NCBI GenBank assembly: GCA_033819885.1
Contig: JAQYUZ010000038.1
Coordinates: 65,735 to 129,734 of the forward strand
Length of the DNA stretch: 64,000 nucleotides
Source: Microbotryomycetes sp. JL201
Lineage: Eukaryota > Basidiomycota > Microbotryomycetes
Direction: 5' to 3'
Shown here: one piece after another, positions 24,701 to 37,089 of the stretch
Layout: every line of letters begins with the position of its first letter
How positions within the stretch are numbered: the stretch's first letter is position 1
Notes under the pieces: generated by a model
What the model saw: the letters and a program-made list of their open reading frames with translations, nothing else
What the model was told of the DNA's origin: nothing
Databases searched by the model: none
Position numbers and translations under genes: made by a program

Positions 24701-27700
24701 TCGATAGATCGCGCCATCGACATTCTCAAGTCGGGGAACTTACCGAGCGACGAGCCGACCCATGAATATTTCAAGGCCTGTGAGGAGCGTGTCGTTTTCG
24801 CACGCAGCATCGTGCGAGCTGGCGAGAATGCGCTAGTAGTTAATGGCAGGGTCAGCCAAGCGCGTCGCTCTAGAGAGTCTGCGGCTAAATTCTGTCTATT
24901 CAGATCGTTGGCCCTTTCAGATATGGAGAGCTCACTTCGGACGATCTGCCTGGTCTCGTTGCTTTTGAGAGTCGCAAACGGATCGCACCCGTTGTTGAGG
25001 CTCTGGAAAGATCAGGAGTGAATATGCCAGAGTGAGAATGTTTGGAGTGGGTAAGACCGCTCGAGCTGACTCGGCCGTCTCCGCCAGTGACGATCGCGCC
25101 AACGTAGTCAACATGCTCACGTCTGTCATTTCGGAAGCTTACATGCCGGATCCTGCTGCTGGATTGTTTGGCGGCATCTCAACAGAGAGAAGACGCGACT
25201 GGTCTCGCTTCGAACTGACAAAATCGTAAGTCGATTTCGCCGACACAACGGTGGGATGGCTGACATCGTCGCATCTGGGCAGATCGCTCATGCTCGGTGA
25301 CGATGAATCGGCGTTGTTTGAAATCGCCGTGTTTGTGGACCCAGCAACAGAGCTTGCTCAGCGATGGTCTCAAATAATGTATACGCTCGCCAAACAGGAC
25401 GCCATCTTTATCCGTCTGTATCTCAATCCTGCTCTTCGACTTGCTGAATTGCCGATCAAGCGATTTTACGATTTCACCTTTGACGCCACAATGCAATTCG
25501 ACCCGCTCACCGGCGACCAAGTCGACCCTGAATTATCGTTCAGGAACATCCCCGAAGACACTTTGTTGACGTTTGCGGCAGACTTGCCTAACAGTTGGCT
25601 CGCTTTTCCGATCGAAAGCGTTCACGATCTAGACAACATTCGGCTTGGCGACCTTTCTGCACGACAAAGGAAGCAAGGCGGAGTCAGAGCGTTGTTTGAG
25701 CTCGAAAGTCTAGTCGTTGAAGGTCATGCAAGAGAGATGCCTGCAGGTGCTGCACCGAGAGGCTTGCAGCTCGAATTGCTCAAAGGCACGACTGAATCGT
25801 CGACCAAGCGTGGAGAGTGAGCCTGCCTTTGCATTCGCTATTCAGGAACGATGTTGATGGGGTTTTGGGAGCAGTACAACCGTCATGGCTAATCTGGGCT
25901 ACTTCCAACTCAAGGCAAATCCTGGACCTTGGCGCCTTTCGATTCGACCTGGAAAAAGCTCTGAAGTGTACTCGTTTGAGAGCATTGGCGCTCAAGGCTG
26001 GGCCAGTGGGGACCTGAGAGAAACCGGGGATTCTTTGTTCGTTTTGACACTGGAGGGTCTGACTTTGTACCCGAGGTTGAAGCGCAACCCTGGATACGAG
26101 GCAGTCAACTTGTTGGACGAGACGGAAGGCTCGACTGCAAACGCAGCTGGCGTTGTCAAAAAGTTCAAAAACATGTGCGCTTTCAGTCCAATGTCTCAAT
26201 TGCCGCTAATTCTGGGACATTGCTGACGCTGTTGCGGTCGCAGGATACCGTTCTTCGGGTCGAAAGCCGTGGCAAAGAAACAGGCGGACATTAATGTGTT
26301 TACAGTCGCTTCCGGGCTCCTGTACGAGGTGAGCCGCGCGTGACACCGTTCTATCAGAAACGCTAACATGTTCATCGCAGCGCATGGCATTCTTGATGAT
26401 GGTGTCTGTCATGAAACACACGAAAAGCACTGTCAAATTCTGGTTCATCCAAAATTTTCTGTCACCTTCATTCCGCGCATTCGTGCCTCATATGGCAAAA
26501 GAGTACGGCTTCGAATACGAAATGATCACATACAAGTGGCCACATTGGCTGCGGGCCCAGAAAGAGAAGCAGAGGACGATCTGGGGGTAAGCAATGGAGT
26601 CTCAGGAAGAGCGAAGCCCTTGATCGCCGACTTGACTTGATGCAGGTACAAGATCCTGTTTCTTGACGTCTTGTTTCCACTAGAGCTGGAACGTGTTATT
26701 TTTGTGGATTCGGATCAGGCGAGTTGCGAGTCGCAGAAATCTGATGTGCACGATTGACTCGGTAAAATCACCAGATTGTGCGCACTGACCTCAAGCAACT
26801 GATTGACATGGACATTGGTGGCGCTCCATGTGAGTCGAGAACCTTTCACCTTCGCATTGGCCTCTGTTGACGGGATCCCGCTCAGATGCATATGCTCCGA
26901 TGGGTGACGACCGACCCGAGATGGAAGGATTCAGGTTTTGGAAGACTGGTTACTGGAAAGGTGTGTTTCCGACTTGTATCGAGACTCTGTTCAGCACTCA
27001 TGTCTGGTCCTTCTGATTCGGCAGAACACCTCCGCAACAAGCCCTACCACATCAGCGCGTTGTACCTTGTTGACCTTGACAGGTTCCGTCGGATTGCAGC
27101 TGGTGATCGTCTGCGTCAACAGTATCAGGGCCTGTCGGCAGATCCTAATTCGCTGGCCAATCTTGATCAAGACCTGCCAAACAATCTTCAACACAACTTG
27201 CCTATCGTAAGTCAGGCAGCATTCCCTCCAGCGGAGATCGATGGCTGAACGGTTTCACTGTCGACAGTTTACGTTGGACAAGAGCTGGTTGTGGTGCGAG
27301 ACGTGGTGCAGTGACGAGTCTTTGACACAAGCCAAAACGATAGACTTATGCAACAATCCTCGTGAGTGACGTGCCGCTAACGAATCTCCTTCAAACCTTT
27401 TGCCAATTGAGACGTTGCTGTTGACAGTCACGCACGAACCAAAACTTCAACGTGCAAAGAGGTTGATTCCAGAATGGACCGTGTACGATGACGAGGTTGC
27501 TGCTCTCGCTAAACGAGTTGCAACCCAAGCAACATCATCTTCGTTTTCCGATGCCTCTGTACAAAAAGACGAGATGCAAGTGAACGACGTTGTCGGCGTG
27601 TTTGGTCAAACTGCAGATGAGCTCGAGCAAGCAAAGGAGCAGTCACAAGAGCAAGACGAGTTTGTGCAACAAAAGCAGGATAGAGACGAGCTGACGTCGA

Positions 27701-27726
27701 TGGGTAGAGTCAAGGACGAGCTTTAG
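21757..27726 (+). CDS. UDP-glucose:glycoprotein glucosyltransferase
   Basis: ER-lumen folding sensor that adds one glucose to N-glycans of misfolded glycoproteins, sending them back to calnexin. The start at 21757 gives a signal peptide ([20 protein letters not shown]) followed by [15 protein letters not shown], the family's typical mature N-terminus. About 15 short introns interrupt the long thioredoxin-like and beta-sandwich region. The GT24 catalytic domain lies at about 26270-27490: [50 protein letters not shown] (the DxD-type metal motif), [44 protein letters not shown]. The protein ends KDEL at 27726, a retention signal. It lies 118 bases after the ZW10 stop, with a CACGTG core near 21716 in that gap. 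Equivalent to S. pombe gpt1; length is about normal. Confidence 0.94.
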
Positions 27727-27824
27727 AAGTGGTCATGGCAATTTTATTCGCATTTGATCCAGTCTCGCGTCTTTTCTTCCCATTTTTTTTTACAACAAGC
27801 AAGTCGCTTGGGACGCGACGCGTG

Positions 27825-30071
27825 CTACTGTCCGAGCAGTTGCTCGACAAACAGGTCGTCAGAATCGTTGCCGTCGTCTTCATCCTCACTTGCGTCTTTC
27901 ACAGACGGCATCGGCAAGACGACTCGTGCAAGAAATGCGTCAGCAGCGTCATCTTTATCGTCGTCCTCTGAGCGATGACGACTTGTCGCTACGTCAGTGT
28001 CTGACGGGACTTTACCGTCCACGTCAAGCTCCGCACTGTCGACAGACTCTCCATCGAGCCGGTCGTAATCTTCATACTCGCCGTCGAGCTCAATCTCGTC
28101 CTCGACCTGTCCGTCATCAACTTGATCATCGTCGTCGTCATCGAGCGGGATCGACAACGAAACGAAATCATCTTGACCAGAAATGTCACTCGCTCGAGGT
28201 CTCCTGCGTTTGCGGCCCAACAAAGCTTGAGCCACTCCAGTCTGACCCCAAACGTCCTCGTCTTCTTTGTGCAAGCTTCTTTTTGCAGGTTTAGTCGCGT
28301 TCCAATCGATCTGACCCTCAACCATCTCATCGTCCTCGTCGTCCTCGCCACCTTCGTCGTCGTCGGTATGAAGTTCTTCGTGGTCAGACTCTGCTTCATT
28401 CCTCCTCTTGAGAATGTGAGGCAGCTTGCAGCCCTTTTTCGAACAAGTGCCTTTCTCTGAAAACTCTGGACATTCAAGAGCGTGTCGCTCGACGCATTCA
28501 AGTCCTTTGCCACACCAACCGTACTCGACAAAGTCTCTACAGACCGGGGCGTCCTTTTCAACCTTGTCGGAGTGAGTATACAGACATTTGTCGCCATTTT
28601 TACACTCAGGGTAATAGGTGCAGTGAGGGCAACGATTCGGAGACGGTTGATGAGACAGAGGGCAGGTCGAGGCTTTGTTGGGGCATTTGCTGCGGAGGAA
28701 CAGAGGACAGATGGCCACCTGAGTGGAAGAATGGACATAGGGACATGTCAACCCTCGGCTGCATCGGCCTGTGAAAGCAAAGTGAGTAACACGGTAGTGG
28801 AGCGCCGAGGAGAAGAGAAGAACATGTCAGGGTCTGGAAAAAGTTGATTATGATGGCCGGAATGCGATGGACACGCAAGCTGACGAAGGAAAGGAAGGAT
28901 CGTACCCGTCTTTTGAAAGAATCGACACAGCTTTGTCGACTTGCGCGAGGCGGCTGTTGATGCGCTGCGGATGGGAATTATGGGTACACGGGTGAGGTTC
29001 CGTTCATGAGAGGAAGTCTGTGCAACACTTTGGAGTCGAGCGCACCCTCGTCCTCTGCCTCGTCCGCGTCCGCCGCGTCCTCGGGCGCGTGCTGATACAT
29101 GACCTCGTCCGCTTGTTGCTGACGCCGCCGCGTCTCTGGCTGCTTGGGCGTCCGAGACGATACCGACGAGCCTGTCGAGCCTCGCCTTTTTTGCAGCAGT
29201 TGCCTTGGCATCGTTGATTTGCTTCATTTTGCGAGCATACTCGAGCGAGACGAGGTTTCCGCCCTTTGTGCGAATGTAGGTTGTGCCCGAGACTGACGCC
29301 CGCTTTGGCGTAGATACCGAGACAGACTCGGACGTTTGTTCGTTCAATTGAGGCGTATTCGCCATGTTTTCGGATGCTACAATGTGCTTCGAGTCAGCTT
29401 GTTAGCACAGAGGGGCACGAACACGAACAAACTTGCCTGTTTTGCGAACAAGCTTGTTGCCGCGGGGATCGCTGACAAATGTGACGCCGTCGATGATGAC
29501 TTCTCGCCGTGTTGTCGCCTGGTGTGGCGGCGGCGGTTGTTGCTGACTCGCGCCGGGTAAAGTTGCGGCGGCGGGGGCGCTTTTGTTGACGATCAGGGTG
29601 CGGTTGCGGTACCCGCCCGGTCCTGGGGTAGTCAGATGCGAATTGTGTGTGGATGTGGATGCCAGGTCCGACGGCAAAGGGCTGATTGGGCGCGAGTTTG
29701 GCTGCGAGGACGCGCTTGCTCCTGGCGCGATCCAGGTCGCGTTGCGGTGCCCATGGTGCGGATAGGCGGCCCTCGGGTAAGGTGAAGATCTTCCCCTGCC
29801 CCTTCTTGGGCTGTTTGGGGTCGTTGCGCGGTCTGACGGGCCTGCCTCTACTGCGGCGGTTTGGCTCGCCTTTGCGGCTGCGATTGCACCTGCAAATGGT
29901 GCCAGGGCGAGCGTGAGTGGGTGCTGCGGCAGTCAATCGGCCTTCAACTTGCCGCTGAGGCGAGCTATCTCTGCAAGAACGTCGTCTGCCAGCGTGTAGA
30001 AGCGGGGTTTTGTGTTGGTCAAAGGCCAACCTCGGCTTGCGCTCGCCCGCGTCCGCTGCACCACTCGCCAT
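27825..30071 (-). CDS. CCCH zinc-finger protein of the ZC3H3/Red5 type
   Basis: Likely nuclear RNA-processing factor. The C-terminal half carries a run of CCCH fingers: CRFFQKTG + CSRGLTCPYVH (across an intron), CPLFLRSKCPNKASTCPLSH, CTYYPECKNGDKCLYTH, CRDFVEYGWCGKGLECVERH and CPEFSEKGTCSKKGCKLPH. A very acidic tail ends at 27825. The N-terminal half has HRNATWIAPG, RNRTLIVNK and GVTFVSDPRGNKLVRKTG, then TYIRTKGGNLVSLEYARK, as in fungal ZC3H3-like proteins. Two introns appear to use GC donors (GCAAGT at 29952 down to 29890, and at 29436 down to 29377), both keeping frame. Exon 1 reads DDVLAEIARLSG; the ATG at 30071 reaches it through a putative phase-1 intron with a poor donor, so the start is uncertain. 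The ATG lies in the same CCATGG as the Clr2-like start. Which ortholog group it belongs to is inferred. Confidence 0.78.
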
Positions 30072-30072
30072 G
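30069..30072. promoter_or_regulatory. Start codons of two divergent genes within one palindrome
   Basis: The CCATGG beginning at 30068 holds an ATG on each strand: plus 30070-30072 for the Clr2-like gene, minus 30071-30069 for the CCCH gene. If both are used, the 5' UTRs must overlap and each promoter lies inside the other gene. The next plus ATG is 54 bases on, so the spacing is very tight either way. Confidence 0.5.
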
Positions 30073-33000
30073 GCCATCTGGGGCGGCGCGATAAACCTGC
30101 AAGGGCTCAAGTTCAAGAAGATGCCTGCGCCAGCCAGCACACCCGACGACGCACAGCCGCAGCAGCATCCGCAGCAGCAGACGGCCCCAGCGGCGTCGTT
30201 TGCAGGGCCGAGCACGCGTCCAGGCGGCGACACTACCTTGGACCGGCCTCGTTCAGCATCAACAGGCCACCCTGCTGCCTCCGAGAGGCCTCCTGCAGGC
30301 GCCAGAGACAGTACGGGCTCGTTTGTGCTTGCGAACGACGTGCCAGCGGCTGCATTAAAACCTTCAGACCCGCGCAATCACCCAAAGGTGCACAGGAGAG
30401 TCGTCAACATTCTCGCCGCCGCCTCGATGCAGCAACCTCGATCAGTCTCGTCCTCGCCGATCAGCAATTCGGTGGCACAAGCAGATCCAACGCACATCGA
30501 TGACGAGCAGCAACGCGACAACGAGGCACGAGACAGCACATTCAAAGGCACGTCCACGCAGAATCGGCCTACAGGCGCCCTCGGCTCAGGCCAGCAGACA
30601 GAGCCGCCTGTCAACGCCACTGCTTCAACTGCGACCGCCAACTCTTCTGTAGCATCGGCGTCTGCAAATGATCTGCCTTTCGCTCCAACCACCACGCCCG
30701 TCACCGCCGCGTCTGCGAGATCAGAGACTGTCACCGCCGTCGCTTCGACATCAGCACAGACTCTGTTCCGACAACTGTCCGACTCGGAAGGCGAGGACAA
30801 CGTTGGATTCAGCACACCCGCACTGTCACACGCGCTCGAAAGTCCACCTTTGGCATCTGTCAAGACGGAGCAAGAGCTGTCGACGCCTTTAGGTCGCACT
30901 CCAAGTCAACTTGCGCCCTCAAACAGAGGATCAAGGAAACGGCCACGCACGTCACTTCCGTCCCCAGCTGGAATGATCAGGCTGCCTCCGCTGCCTCACT
31001 ATACTGTGATCCGGGCTGCAGAAAATTCGAGCGCGAATCCACACGTAATTCGAATTCACAAAGGCGTCACGGACGGCTCGCCCAGCCGATGGCCGACAAA
31101 CACGACGCCTGGAGAGCACGTAGACGGCCGCCTCAACTGGCATGACCCAATCCCACTAGATAGGGGCACAAACGACCAATGGAGGAGAAAAGTAGCGAAA
31201 GAGTTGGCAATGAGGCTCGGCCTCAACTCGGACAAGGACGGTGAGCTTCACCGCTGGAGTATCGCGCTGCCAAATCCAGGTCTCGGCGGCTGACGCAGTG
31301 CCGACCGTAGCAGGTGGCAAATCAGAACACTGGATCCTTGAAGATTGGCCGGAGCACTGGAAGTTTTTCCTGCACAGGACGGGACGTGCATCAACTGGCG
31401 CGGAGCGCACCGATCCTTACCTCTTTGGTTAGTCTCGCATCCACAACTCTGTCGTCTTGTCAACTCATATAGCTTTCAAGGTACGACATTGACACACAAG
31501 TTCCGCTCAGTCAACGAGACAATACCTCACATCGAGTGGCTCTTGTTGCACGGCCCTGACGATGATCGAACGTGCGAATGCAAGTACTGTGGTAAAAGGA
31601 CTCAGGCCGAAGTCAACGAACGAATCGGTTTGCCAGGGCTTACTCAGACCAAGCGTGAGAGTTCGGTCGCTGGCAGCCTACGGACGCCGAGCAAGAGAAT
31701 CAAAGCCGAGCCACAGCTGAACAGATCTGCTCACAAAGCCCGGCACGGTCCGCCTCTGAGGAGTCAGAGTCCGGTAGCTCGGTCAGAAAGAGCAGCCTCA
31801 AATCGCTCTTTGCTATCGATACAAGCAGAGGTTCCGCACACACGCGATCCAAAAATTGACCTTCCGAGCTACAGAGGCTCGTACACGAACAAGCAACGAG
31901 ACTTTGATCTTTCCGGCGATGCTCTGTTTCGTCAAGGCGAAGTCGTGTGGGCTCGTTTACCGCGTCCTCTTCGAGATTCGAACATTCCGCACGAGCTGTC
32001 GATGTGGCCCGGCGTCGTCGCCGAGCGGACGATTTCTGTGACCTCGAAATGGAGAGGACAACTGAAACCAGGCGTGCCACCTCGAATTGATAATGTCCAG
32101 CAATACACATATACGATCAAATTACTCGGCGTTGACGATACTGTCACATTGTTGCAAGGCGACGTCGTACCTTGGTTGGGAAGCACGCCGTTGACGAGCT
32201 TTGTGCTGGACCCTCGATGGACGACTGCACCAAACGCCGTCAACAAAATCTGGGACGGCAAACGTACTTTGATGCCAGTCTTGACGGATTTTGAAGGCCT
32301 GAGTGACGCGGCGACGACGTATGCTTTGGCTTTGCAAATTGCCAAGTCTCTTGTGCAAAGTTTTGGGCTCAAGTGAGTGTTGTTGTTCCTAGGGCGTCTC
32401 CTTCCACAACAGACTAGTTCTGACTCTAAAGCGTCCGACGACAGTGATAGATATACCATCACGGAGAGCCATATTCGACAAAGAGCTTTCGGACCATTGA
32501 CTTTGCAAGACGATATTGAACGAGCTCATCAACTTAGACACTTTCACTATCAAAGTTTGTGGTGGGGTGCTGAACTCGTTTGGTCAGGTGAACTTGTCAG
32601 ACTCCTATTGAACGACATTTCAGACCTTGGAGTCGTCAAAGATCAACTGTCCCGTGGCAACCACGGTTCGCAACACTTTTCGTACTTTTTAAAAGTTTCG
32701 GCAATCTACAAGGACTCGACGACGGACGTCGCCAAGATGGTCGGTACCTTGTACGAATTGTGTCGTGTCGATGAACGCACGGAAGACGAAGAAGACGAAC
32801 AGTCGACTTCCGATGAGACTGCAGACGAATTGTACCTACCTCGAGCTCCACCAGGTTACAAGTTTGTGCAATCTTTGGCGATTGGATTGCAAGCCCAGGT
32901 CGATATTGACTTGCTGGCCGGTCGGTATTATCCGCCCAATCAAGACGAGAACGTGAACGAGTTTGAAACCAAGGTCGACACCGTTCGAAACAAATCAAAG

Positions 33001-33346
33001 GGCGCAAACGTCGGGGAGATTAGACTGAGCAATGAAGAAAGGCTGATTTGCCTGAGCGGAGTGTTGCCCGCTTCGTTTGTTTACATGCCGGTGAGTGCAG
33101 TATTGCATGAGGATTGTATAGGCCTCAATAGACCCGTTCTGTCGCGCAGTGTCAGACGTTCTCTCAGGGCAGGCGAGAGATGGTGATTCAGGCGGAACTG
33201 AATGCCAGGGCAAGTTTGGGTTTTCTTTTCCTGGGCGGATGCGCTGTAGCTCACGAACCGGCATGCTCTCGCAGAACCTGATGCGTTCTTTTTTCAAGCG
33301 CCTGCTCGGCCAAAACGCGGATACTCCAATGGATGTGTCTACTTGA
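30070..33346 (+). CDS. Clr2-family transcriptional silencing protein
   Basis: In S. pombe Clr2 is a subunit of SHREC, the histone deacetylase complex of heterochromatin. Seen here: a long Ser/Thr/Pro-rich N-terminal region (to about 30950), then TVIRAAENSSANPHVIRIHKG and DGSPSRWPTNTTPGEHVDGRLNW (Clr2 N-terminal domain), LEDWPEHWKFFLHRTGRASTGAERTDPYLFG, HIEWLLLHG with the Cys cluster CECKYC (about 31570-31590), FRQGEVVWARLP..., YTIKLLGVDDTVTLLQGDVVPW, and the C-terminal QTFSQGRREMVIQAELNAR. The last intron (33210-33274) starts with GCAAGT rather than GT and keeps frame into a 24-codon exon ending at 33346. The start is 30070 (MAIWGGAIN) or 30124 (MPAPASTPDD). Function in this organism is inferred from the family. 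It is convergent with ETR1 at 64 bases. Confidence 0.82.
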
Positions 33347-33410
33347 TTTTGTTTATGTGTGTTTGCTTTCCATATATCTGCTCTCGTTGTTGTCAATATC
33401 ACATGAATTA

Positions 33411-35104
33411 TCACTCGTTCAATTTAAACAAGACTTTTTTGCTTTTCCCTTTTTCAATCTCTTCCATCGTTTTCCTCACAATGTTTGTCACTTTGTCATC
33501 GCTCATTACTGAATCCGATATGTCGACGACGATTGATTCTGGTTCGAGAAACTTGCCATCGTGAACGAGTCCTGCCAATTGAGCGAGCATTTCTTGTCTC
33601 GGACCTGGGTTTCGTTTCGACCAATCAGACAGCCAGAATCCGGCACTACAATCGAGCACATAAGTCAGTCAAGTCCTTTGAAGGTAAAAGGTGACTGGGA
33701 AAAACTTGCGCCGTCAATTTCTTAAAGATGAAGAGCGACGGGGGCAGCGAGAGTTGCGTCTTTGCCATGCCGCCGTACGTGACTGCCCAACGAGTGCAAC
33801 TCCCCGCCCGGTCAACGATCGACGGTTCCGCTTTGTACATGCGAAAGGAGAGCTCACCTAGACATCCCTCCGTACCGAGTAATTTTGCCATTTCGGTCGT
33901 TTCTTTTCCACCAACGCAGTTCAGCGCCAACTTCAAGTCTCCATCTTTCGTCCAGTCTTTGATCTGTTGTCTCGTCTCCTTTTGCAGAAACTCGTCATAC
34001 GTCAAGACGTGATCTGCTCCCAAACCTTCGAGTTTAGATTTGAGCGCCCCAATGCCTTTCCTATTTGCAAGGGAAGAGTTTGAGCAATTAGCATAGCCCA
34101 GAGAGAGCAACCAAAGTCTAACCTATCGCGAACGAGGTTGATCGTGCCCACGTTCCAACTTTTAGCGATCTGAATCACGGCCGTGCCGACAGCAGAGTTG
34201 GCACCGTTTTGGATAACCCATGGCTTCCTTTTACTCGTTCTTTTTTCTGGTTTCAATTCAACAAAGTCTGAAAGCATTCTGAGCGCAGTTGGTGGGTTGA
34301 TGGACAGCGTTGCAGCTTGAGTGTCCGAGATGGGCTTGTCGATGGGTAGTGGAGTCAAGTCTGAAGCAGACAGATTCGCATATTGCTGCCAGGTGCCTGA
34401 TTGAGCGAGATCCGAGGATCAGCCGTGTGATCGGAGAGTGTGAGCGCGACAGATTGACCGCACCTAGTTGACCTTTGCCCATGACGACTGGAGACGCTGA
34501 TCAGTGACGAGCTAACGAGCTGAATTGACGGCGCTTCGGACTGACCTCTGTCTCCGACCTTGAAATTCTTTTCAACTTGGCCATCTTCGCTGATGCCAAC
34601 CACCTGCGCCACTGCTTCATTGCCCATGATCGTGACGGGTTCAGGTCCAACATCTTGCCGAACCGGAGGTTTCGAAGGGTACACGCCTTGAATGACATTC
34701 TACATCCGAATACATCAGACAAGCTGCCGTACATTTGCGTACGCGAGACTTGCAATGTCTGCAGGATTCACTGCCGCCAAAAGAAACTTTACGCGCATTT
34801 GCCCTCGTTCAAGAGCAGGTAGAGTGTAAGTGTACGATGACAAGACTTGTTTCGGGTCGCCGTGCTGTTTGTACACGAGACTACGGTTGCTGGCGAGTGC
34901 CGCAACTTGGCCGGCACGCGCACAAGACGATGACGACATTAGGCGGCACTGTCGGGCACCCCGTGGCATCATTTGTGATGATAGAATCGGTGTGCGCATG
35001 GTGCTCTTCACCGGACGAGCCGGTTCAAGTCTGATGAGGCTCTTGTGGAGCGCCATCACTGACGTCGGGGCAAGCAGGCCGGAACTGGAGCGTCGTCCGG
35101 GCAT
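33411..35104 (-). CDS. ETR1: Mitochondrial 2-enoyl thioester reductase
   Basis: MDR-family NADPH enzyme (MECR in animals) that performs the last step of mitochondrial type II fatty acid synthesis, needed for lipoic acid and respiration. Exons on the minus strand give VYKQHGDPKQVL (N-terminus), VKFLLAAVNPADI, NVIQGVYPSKPP (with the catalytic-type Tyr), IMGNEAVAQVVGI, a cofactor region VIQNGANSAVGTAVIQIAKSW, LKLALNCVGGKETTEMAKLL, YGGMAKTQLSLPPSLFIFKKL and GFWLSDWSKRNP, ending FKLNE at 33411. The first exon is open to 35104. Several ATGs (35104, 35056, 34972) precede an Arg/Ser-rich stretch (PRGARQCRLMSSSSCARAG) that looks like a mitochondrial presequence, so the true start may be 34972. It is divergent from FMT1, another mitochondrial gene. 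Confidence 0.92.
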
Positions 35105-35397
35105 GCATCGCGATTTTACGCGACTTGATAATACCTTACCATGTCATCTGCCATGCCACAGTGCTCGACCCCTTTTCGAACGACACTTTGGCGCTCGGGC
35201 CTCTCCGGGCTTCATCTGGGCTCGCTGTCCGCTTTGCACCGCGTTGGCGTGCAAGACTTGTTGCCTGTTGATTACGGAACGCCATCGTTGCGCTGCACCG
35301 TCGGCGCACACGCGTCATGATGCTCGGCAGCGTCATTGCACCAACGCTCGCTGCACCGCACCAGGCCCGGCGAGCTCGGTTACACTTCAAGTCAACG
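35105..35397. promoter_or_regulatory. Divergent promoter region of ETR1 and FMT1
   Basis: About 290 bases lie between the outermost start choices of two mitochondrial genes. I see no clear known binding site; long open frames here on both strands have no family content. Confidence 0.35.
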
Positions 35398-36962
35398 ATG
35401 CTCTGTTTAAAACGCAGCTTGCACACATCTGCAAGGCGCGAGCGATACCGGATTCTTATGTTTGGAGCAGACGACTTCAGCTGTACGACGCTCAAGGCAT
35501 TGTACGACAATCGAACAGGTGCGTTGCGAATGAGTCGGCTCTTGGTCAAGTGCAGAGCGGCCGGCTGATGCTTTATCGTATGCGAGCAGACCTTGTCGAT
35601 GAGCTTGTCGTCATTGTTCCGCCAGATCAGCGAACGGGAAGGGGACTGAGAAAAGTGCATAGACGTATGTTCATCATCTATGAGTATACTATCTGCGGGT
35701 CCGACCGCTGCCACGATGCGGAGATACGCAGATCGCGTATTCGCCACAGCGCGTTCGATGAAATATGCGCCTCCGCCGACCAAGCTGACTAGTGTGCCTG
35801 ATCCGCAGCTCCGCTGCGGATACTTGCAGAAGAGTTGCAGCTCGAGACGATGTCACTGCCTACAACCTTGCTACAAGGTTGGCAAGTAAGTGTAAAAACC
35901 TTTCACGCAGCACACGGATAGGCCATGCGTCCTCACCGCTGAGACGCTTCTGCACAGCCTCCAGAGCGCTTTCGCAAGTCTTCACCAGATTCGGTCCTTT
36001 TGACAGCTTCGTTCGGTCACCTGATTCCGTCTCGTATCTTGTCAATGTTTGAACCACTTCACACTCTCAACGTGCATCCTTCACTGCTTCCAAAGTACCG
36101 AGGAGCTGCTCCTATACAGTGGACAATCGCAAACGGAGACCGGGAAACGGGCGTGACTGTGCAGGAACTGAGCAGGGGCAAGTTTGATCACGGCAGGATA
36201 TTGGGTCAATCTAGGGTGGTCAGTTCACCAGACATGCCAGAATCTTGGTGTCAGCTCCTGTACGTTGACATGACCGCATTACAGGCTGTGCCAGACGGAA
36301 GCACGTTCACTTTGCTCGAGCCCGTTCTCGCTCAAGAGGGAGGTCGGTTGCTGGTGGACGTTTTGCGCAACTTTGACAAAGCAAAGGTCAGACCTCTTGT
36401 TTCGAGCTCGCTTGAAGAATGAGTCTGACAGTGTCAAATCGAGCAGGCCAATGCTCGACTTCAGGATTCTTCGTTGGCTCGCCTGGCTCCAAAGATTGGG
36501 AAAGACGATGCTCGCGTCAAGTGGTCATGCGTCTCGAGCGAGCAATTGATCAGGCTTCAGAATGGTATAGGCCATCAGGTGATCTTGCTCCGGCGATGAA
36601 CCATTGCGAGTCGGCCAAGGCTGACGAGGCGGTCTGTCTTTCGCAATCAGATTCCGTTATGGAGCACGCTGAGACTCGACGAGAGGTCCGATCCTGTCAT
36701 CGTTCAGCTCAAGTTTCGCTCGAACTTTACTGAAAAACCCGTCGCTTTGGCTCGAGATCTCGAACCTGGTTCGCTCGTCGTCGACCTCAAGACGCGCTCG
36801 CTCTTTGCGACATGTCGACTTTCACACGATAGCGAGGCGCCCAACGGCATTGTCGTTGATCAACTCAAGATGCCCAACGGTAAATGGAACAACGGCTGGG
36901 ACTGGTACAACGGAGTCGGACGCAGCTGCTCAAATGATAAAGGTGTCATCAGATTAGAATGA
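35398..36962 (+). CDS. FMT1: Mitochondrial methionyl-tRNA formyltransferase
   Basis: Formylates initiator Met-tRNA for mitochondrial translation. The ATG at 35398 gives a short basic presequence (MLCLKRSLHTSARRERY) followed at once by RILMFGADDFSCTTLKALY, the family's first strand. Introns then join DLVDELVVIVPPDQRTGRG and a weakly conserved linker to TASFGHLIPSRIL and the catalytic block NVHPSLLPKYRGAAPIQW (about 36065-36125), with TGVTVQELSRGKFDHGRIL holding the conserved Asp. The C-terminal domain ends in PGSLVVDLKTRSLFATC and VVDQLKMPNGKW, with a stop at 36962. The frame is open 27 codons upstream (ATG 35317), but the later ATG fits a presequence better. Exon limits between 35520 and 36000 are approximate. 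Confidence 0.9.
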
Positions 36963-37089
36963 GATCGGTCTTTTCCGTCTCAATGTTGTTGTAAACTGGT
37001 CCCTTGAAACGACATGCGCAATCGAACACGGCTGTTTCGGCGTGATTTCGGTTTGAGCTCGGGCCACTTTCGTCCGTTGTCTGAGGTTC

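Noticed and set aside
34830-35792. Plus-strand frame of 320 codons across the ETR1-FMT1 gap
   Set aside because: Only its 3' part is used, as an FMT1 exon. The 5' part is antisense to ETR1 exon 1 and promoter sequence.
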